Assembly: GCA_016717225.1 (NCBI GenBank)
Contig: JADKGB010000002.1
Location: 372,001-436,000 of the forward strand
Direction of reading: 5' to 3'
Length of the DNA: 64,000 bases
Source: Flavobacteriales bacterium
GTDB lineage: Bacteria; Bacteroidota; Bacteroidia; Flavobacteriales_F; PHOS-HE28
Shown here piece after piece: positions 60,792-64,000 of the stretch; the first letter of the stretch is position 1, and the number at the start of each line of letters is the position of its first letter. Position numbers and translations under genes: made by a program. The notes beneath the pieces were generated by a model. The model was given only the letters and a program-made list of their open reading frames with translations. It did not search any database and had not been told where the DNA came from.

Positions 60792-62213
60792 ATGCGCAAC
60801 AAAAAAACACTACCTGTCTGGGAATCTGTACCGGTAACCGGCTACGGAGCTACGGGCAAAGCCATTGCAAAACGGGAAGGCCAGGTGATCTTCATCACAG
60901 GCGCCGTTCCTGGTGATGTGGCGGACCTGCGCGTGACCAAGAAAAAGAAGACGTGGGCAGAAGCCACGGCCATCCGAATCGTGGAGAAGTCAGTGGACCG
61001 CGTGGACCCGTTCTGCAAACACTTCGGTGTATGCGGCGGTTGCAAATGGCAGGACCTCTCCTACCCCAAGCAGCTCGAGTTCAAACAGCAGCAAGTGGTG
61101 GACAACCTCGTGCGGCTAGGCGGACTGGAACTGCCGGAAGTCACGCCGATCATCGCTTCCGCGCGCACCACGCACTACCGCAACAAGCTGGAGTACACCG
61201 CGAGCGCTTTCCGCTGGTTCACGTCGGAAGAACTGGCCTCGATGGGCGACATCACGGACCGCAACGCGCTTGGCTTCCATGTACCCGGTGGTTTTGACAA
61301 GGTGTTGCAGGTGGATGAATGCCACTTGCAACCGGAGCCGAGCAACAGCGTGCGCAACTTCATCCGGGCGTTCGCGGGCAAGCAGGAGCCGGGCTTCTAT
61401 GACATCCGCAAGCACGAAGGCTGGCTGCGCACGGTGATGGTGCGCACCACCACGACCGGTGAGTGCATGGTGCTCATCGCTTTCGGGCAGGACCATCCGG
61501 AAGCCCAAAAGGCACTACTGGGCGCGGTGAAGGCGGAGTTCCCGAACATCACCTCGCTCTTGTGGACGATCAATCCGAAAGGCAACGACACCATCTTCGA
61601 TCTGGACATCAAGACCTTCCACGGCAAGGACCACATCGTGGAGGAGTTGAAGGACGAAGGCTTCGCGAACCTGAAGTTCCGCATCGGGGCGAAGAGCTTC
61701 TTCCAGACGAACCCGGAGCAGACGCAACGCATGTACGAGGTGACGCGTGAACTGGCGGGCCTCACGGGAACCGAGAAAGTGTACGATCTCTATTGCGGTG
61801 CGGGAAGCATCTCGCTGTTCCTGGCGCGGCATTGCGCGGAAGTGATCGGTGCCGAACTCGTTCCCGAAGCCATCGCGGACGCGAAGAAGAACGCGGAGCT
61901 GAACGGCATCAGCAACGTGAAGTTCGAAGCGGGCGACCTGAAAGACCTGCTGAATGCGGACTTCATCGCACGTCATGGCAAGCCGGATGTGTTGATCACC
62001 GATCCGCCGCGCGCTGGCATGCACGAGGACGTGGTGGCGCGCATCCGTGAACTGGCCCCCGCACGCATCGTATACGTGAGCTGCAACCCGGCCACGCAAG
62101 CGCGTGACCTGGCACTTCTAAAGGACATGTACCTCGTCACGCACGTACAACCCATCGATATGTTCCCACACACTTACCATGTGGAGAATGTGGTGAGGTT
62201 GGAGCGCATTTGA
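60792..62213 (+). CDS. rlmD: 23S rRNA (uracil-C5)-methyltransferase, RlmD/TrmA family
   Basis: The 473-residue protein has an N-terminal TRAM-like beta domain, an Fe-S motif CKHFGVCGGCKWQ (Cys75, Cys81, Cys84, with a fourth Cys later), SAM motif VYDLYCGAGSISLFLA, DPPRAGMHEDV and catalytic SCNPATQARDL. It probably methylates U1939 (RlmD) or U747 of 23S rRNA; the exact target is not fixed by sequence. ATG 60792 starts right before the TRAM domain. Confidence 0.9.
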   Translation: MRNKKTLPVWESVPVTGYGATGKAIAKREGQVIFITGAVPGDVADLRVTKKKKTWAEATAIRIVEKSVDRVDPFCKHFGVCGGCKWQDLSYPKQLEFKQQQVVDNLVRLGGLELPEVTPIIASARTTHYRNKLEYTASAFRWFTSEELASMGDITDRNALGFHVPGGFDKVLQVDECHLQPEPSNSVRNFIRAFAGKQEPGFYDIRKHEGWLRTVMVRTTTTGECMVLIAFGQDHPEAQKALLGAVKAEFPNITSLLWTINPKGNDTIFDLDIKTFHGKDHIVEELKDEGFANLKFRIGAKSFFQTNPEQTQRMYEVTRELAGLTGTEKVYDLYCGAGSISLFLARHCAEVIGAELVPEAIADAKKNAELNGISNVKFEAGDLKDLLNADFIARHGKPDVLITDPPRAGMHEDVVARIRELAPARIVYVSCNPATQARDLALLKDMYLVTHVQPIDMFPHTYHVENVVRLERI

Positions 62214-62217
62214 CCGA

Positions 62218-62491
62218 ATGACACCCGTAACGGAACCGCACAGCAAGAGCAAGCTACTGCTGGCCATTCTGGGTGCTTGCGCATTTGTAGCCTGAGATCT
62301 CTGGTTTGGCAGAAGAACAGACCACTATTCAGACTTCACGTTGGTGGAAGTAAGTGTGGTCATCGCCTGCGGATTCCTACTGGCCGCCGCGCGCGACGCC
62401 CTATGAATTTTCTTTCGGCTACGCAGCAGAGCATTGCGAAGTTCCGAATCTGGTGCGCAAGCCGTTGAAAGAAGTGCTTGTGCGGTATTGA
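62218..62491 (+). pseudogene. Broken small membrane-protein gene
   Basis: ATG 62218 opens 25 codons (TEPHSKSKLLLAILGACAFVA) that stop at TGA inside what looks like a membrane helix. The same frame continues past it with LWFGRR... and a second hydrophobic run (VVIACGFLLAAA), then stops; a third stretch in another frame (YEFSFGYAAEHCEVPNLVRKPLKEVLVRY) reaches 62491. The opening is reminiscent of STM3941-like membrane proteins. A nonsense mutation plus frameshift, or sequence errors, would explain it. It fills the 305-base gap before the last gene. Confidence 0.4.
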
Positions 62492-62518
62492 TCGGCTGAT
62501 CCTTTACGGTTGATACAC

Positions 62519-64000
62519 CTACTGATCCAGCTTCACCCAGGTGGTGGATCGCACCGCACTTAGTGAGGTGATCCGCACGAGGTAAGTACCGGACGCCAGT
62601 TCAGAAACATACAGATCCACATGGCCACCAGCACTGAACGCGGTAGACCGAAGCACCACGCGTCCATCGGCAGCCATCACCTCCACTCCATCGATCGTTC
62701 TATCACCTTGTGCGCTGATCGTGAAGTGGTCGCTTCCCGGGTTCGGGTAAAGCACCAGCGCACCCGCAAGGCGTTCACGTTCCACAGCTATAACGTCACT
62801 GAAGGTTGTTGAACCATCGAGGTCCACTTGCCGCAATCGGTAGTAGGTGAGTTCATACGGGTACCGATCGATCGCGCCATACTGCAGTGTGCTTTGGCTA
62901 TTGCCAACTCCGGGCACTGTTTCGAGCAACGTCCATTGCGAAGCATCGCTGCTGCGCTCGAGTTCAAAGCGATCATTGTTATGCTCCGTTCCGGTGGCCC
63001 ATATTAATACGTTGCTTGGCCCATCTGCTTCACCGGTGAACGAGAGCAATTCCACCGGCAAGACGATTACCGGAACATTAAGGTGGCGCCGCCGACGACC
63101 GGCTGGCTCATGGGGCTGGCGGTGTTCATCGCACTGGCTGAAGCGCGTGAACCCCGCACGTATCGTTGGTGTGTGCGCGCTGGATGTATAGGCCACGTTC
63201 GTGGTATCGCAGGAAGGGCAATAGCCTCCGGGCAGCGTGCGCACCAACAATGCTTCGAATTGGTTCGTAGGGCATTCATACATCTCGCCGCCGATCAGGA
63301 AACCGCCATCGGGCGCGATCACCATGGCGTTCGCACGTTCGGTGCGTGTTGGTGTCCGTATTCTTTTGAGGATATCAGTGCGCCGTTCTGGGCGGCATGC
63401 ACCAGGAAGATATCGGGGTTCCCAAGCCGCCAGAATGAATGGCCAGCGATCCAGAAGCCGTTGTCGGCATCTGCACGATATCCCGCGCCACTTGCGTGCG
63501 TGCATCCCCATAGCGTCTGGAACCAGCTCAATGCGCCGGTGGAAGTCAATTTCATCAGGAAGACATCGCCGCTGGTGGCCCCGTAGCTGAACGTATATCC
63601 GGCAACGGCGTAGCCGCCATCCGATGTAGGGACCACATGTACCATGGTCTTTTGCGCCCCGGCGAAGACCTGTCGCCAGGTAACGCTACCATCCGAAGCC
63701 AGCTTGGTCACTAATATGTGCGGACTGTTCGGTCCAAAGGCGCTGGCCTCACCACAAACGATAAAGCCATTGTCCGGTGTGCGCTTGATGTAGTGGCCGA
63801 GTTCATACCCGGCCGATGCGATCCGCGTGGTCCACACCAACGCACCGGCGCCGCTCACTTTGGTGATGTAGATATCCGTGTTGGTGATGGATATACCGTA
63901 GTGCCCGGACATCACCACACCACCATCGTGCGTGAGCGCGGAACCGAGGCAGAGATCGTTCTCCGCTCCGCCCAACCGACGGCTCCATACGATGCCGTTG
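62519..64000 (-). pseudogene. T9SS type A surface protein, frameshifted and truncated by the window edge
   Basis: Reading leftward from 64000, the first part (to about 63340) has regular repeats like GSALTHDGGVVMSGHYG, RTPDNGFIVCGEAS and PTSDGGYAVAGYTF, a DGG-repeat beta-propeller. The frame then stops (NVRTPW) while the neighbouring frame continues with ANAMVIAPDGGFLIGGEMYEC. Near 63135 and 63070 a further pair of shifts is needed to read NTASPMSQPVVGGATLMF before PVELLSFTGEADG. The last 80 residues (LVLYPNPGSDHFTIS, YLVRITS) are a T9SS sorting domain. It could be degraded or carry sequence errors. Confidence 0.75.

Noticed and set aside
1..64000. CRISPR array, insertion sequence, prophage or rRNA operon
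   Set aside because: No regularly spaced direct repeats, transposase or phage structural genes, or rRNA sequence were recognised anywhere.

Overview
The window is about 64 kb of a moderately GC-rich (mid-50s %) Bacteroidota chromosome, most likely a Flavobacteriales-type bacterium. The signs are: gldF/gldG gliding genes beside dnaN; several secreted proteins with type IX secretion (T9SS) C-terminal sorting domains; DUF1573, long NusB, PUR-family and leucine dehydrogenase genes in typical Bacteroidota order; bacillithiol genes (bshA, bshB1); almost no Shine-Dalgarno sequences; and promoter elements of the Bacteroidota type (TAnnTTTG, often TAnnTTCG here). Most of it reads as core chromosome. 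No CRISPR array, insertion sequence, prophage or rRNA operon was seen. Two tRNAs are present (Leu-GAG, His-GTG).

Layout. 1-2.3 kb: the 5' end of a phoH-like gene, divergent from a SAM hydroxide adenosyltransferase, an ABM-fold protein and a TPR protein. 2.4-7.4 kb: gldF, gldG, a DUF4340 protein and dnaN, closed by a terminator. 7.4-12.8 kb: META protein, rhomboid, haem-c lipoprotein, T9SS serine hydrolase, tRNA-Leu, CoA-transferase. 12.3-20.2 kb: bshA with a small membrane protein (minus); hutI, CPBP protease, ftcD (histidine degradation) and a membrane-anchored patatin (plus). 20.2-25.6 kb, minus: GlcNAc-kinase-like protein, LuxR-type response regulator, rnz, T9SS protein plus STAS protein, pyrB and pyrR. 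25.7-29.6 kb, minus: leucine dehydrogenase, nusB, DUF1573, yajC, coaE, small membrane protein. 30-32.5 kb: ABC exporter, PUR-family gene, tRNA-His. 32.5-36.7 kb: a three-gene surface-polysaccharide operon (GT4, formyltransferase/propeller fusion, flippase). 36.8-38.2 kb: bshB1 with glutathione peroxidase. 38.4-44.5 kb: a secreted repeat protein and ccmB-C-D-E-F for cytochrome c maturation. 44.5-47.5 kb: DUF2520, KdsC-like HAD, UbiA, Maf. 47.5-64 kb: giant T9SS type B protein, mazG, DUF4349, sugar MFS transporter, DsbA-like protein, TonB-dependent receptor, MORN lipoprotein, M13 peptidase, ornithine aminotransferase, rlmD, a degraded gene and a frameshifted T9SS protein running off the right edge.

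Most noteworthy: (i) the PUR-family gene has lost its normal end, and its frame runs through a duplicated tRNA-His 3' end, a terminator and the antisense tRNA-His gene; (ii) a formyltransferase fused to a predicted beta-propeller lies between a glycosyltransferase and a flippase; (iii) a patatin phospholipase domain follows an N-terminal multi-span membrane region; (iv) a DsbA-like gene whose CGWC active site lies upstream of every ATG/GTG/TTG in frame; (v) a secreted protein made of two diverged copies of an unrecognised domain; (vi) a recurring promoter element set very close to start codons. No complete unknown multi-gene system is obvious; the polysaccharide operon and the tRNA-His/PUR scar are the best leads.
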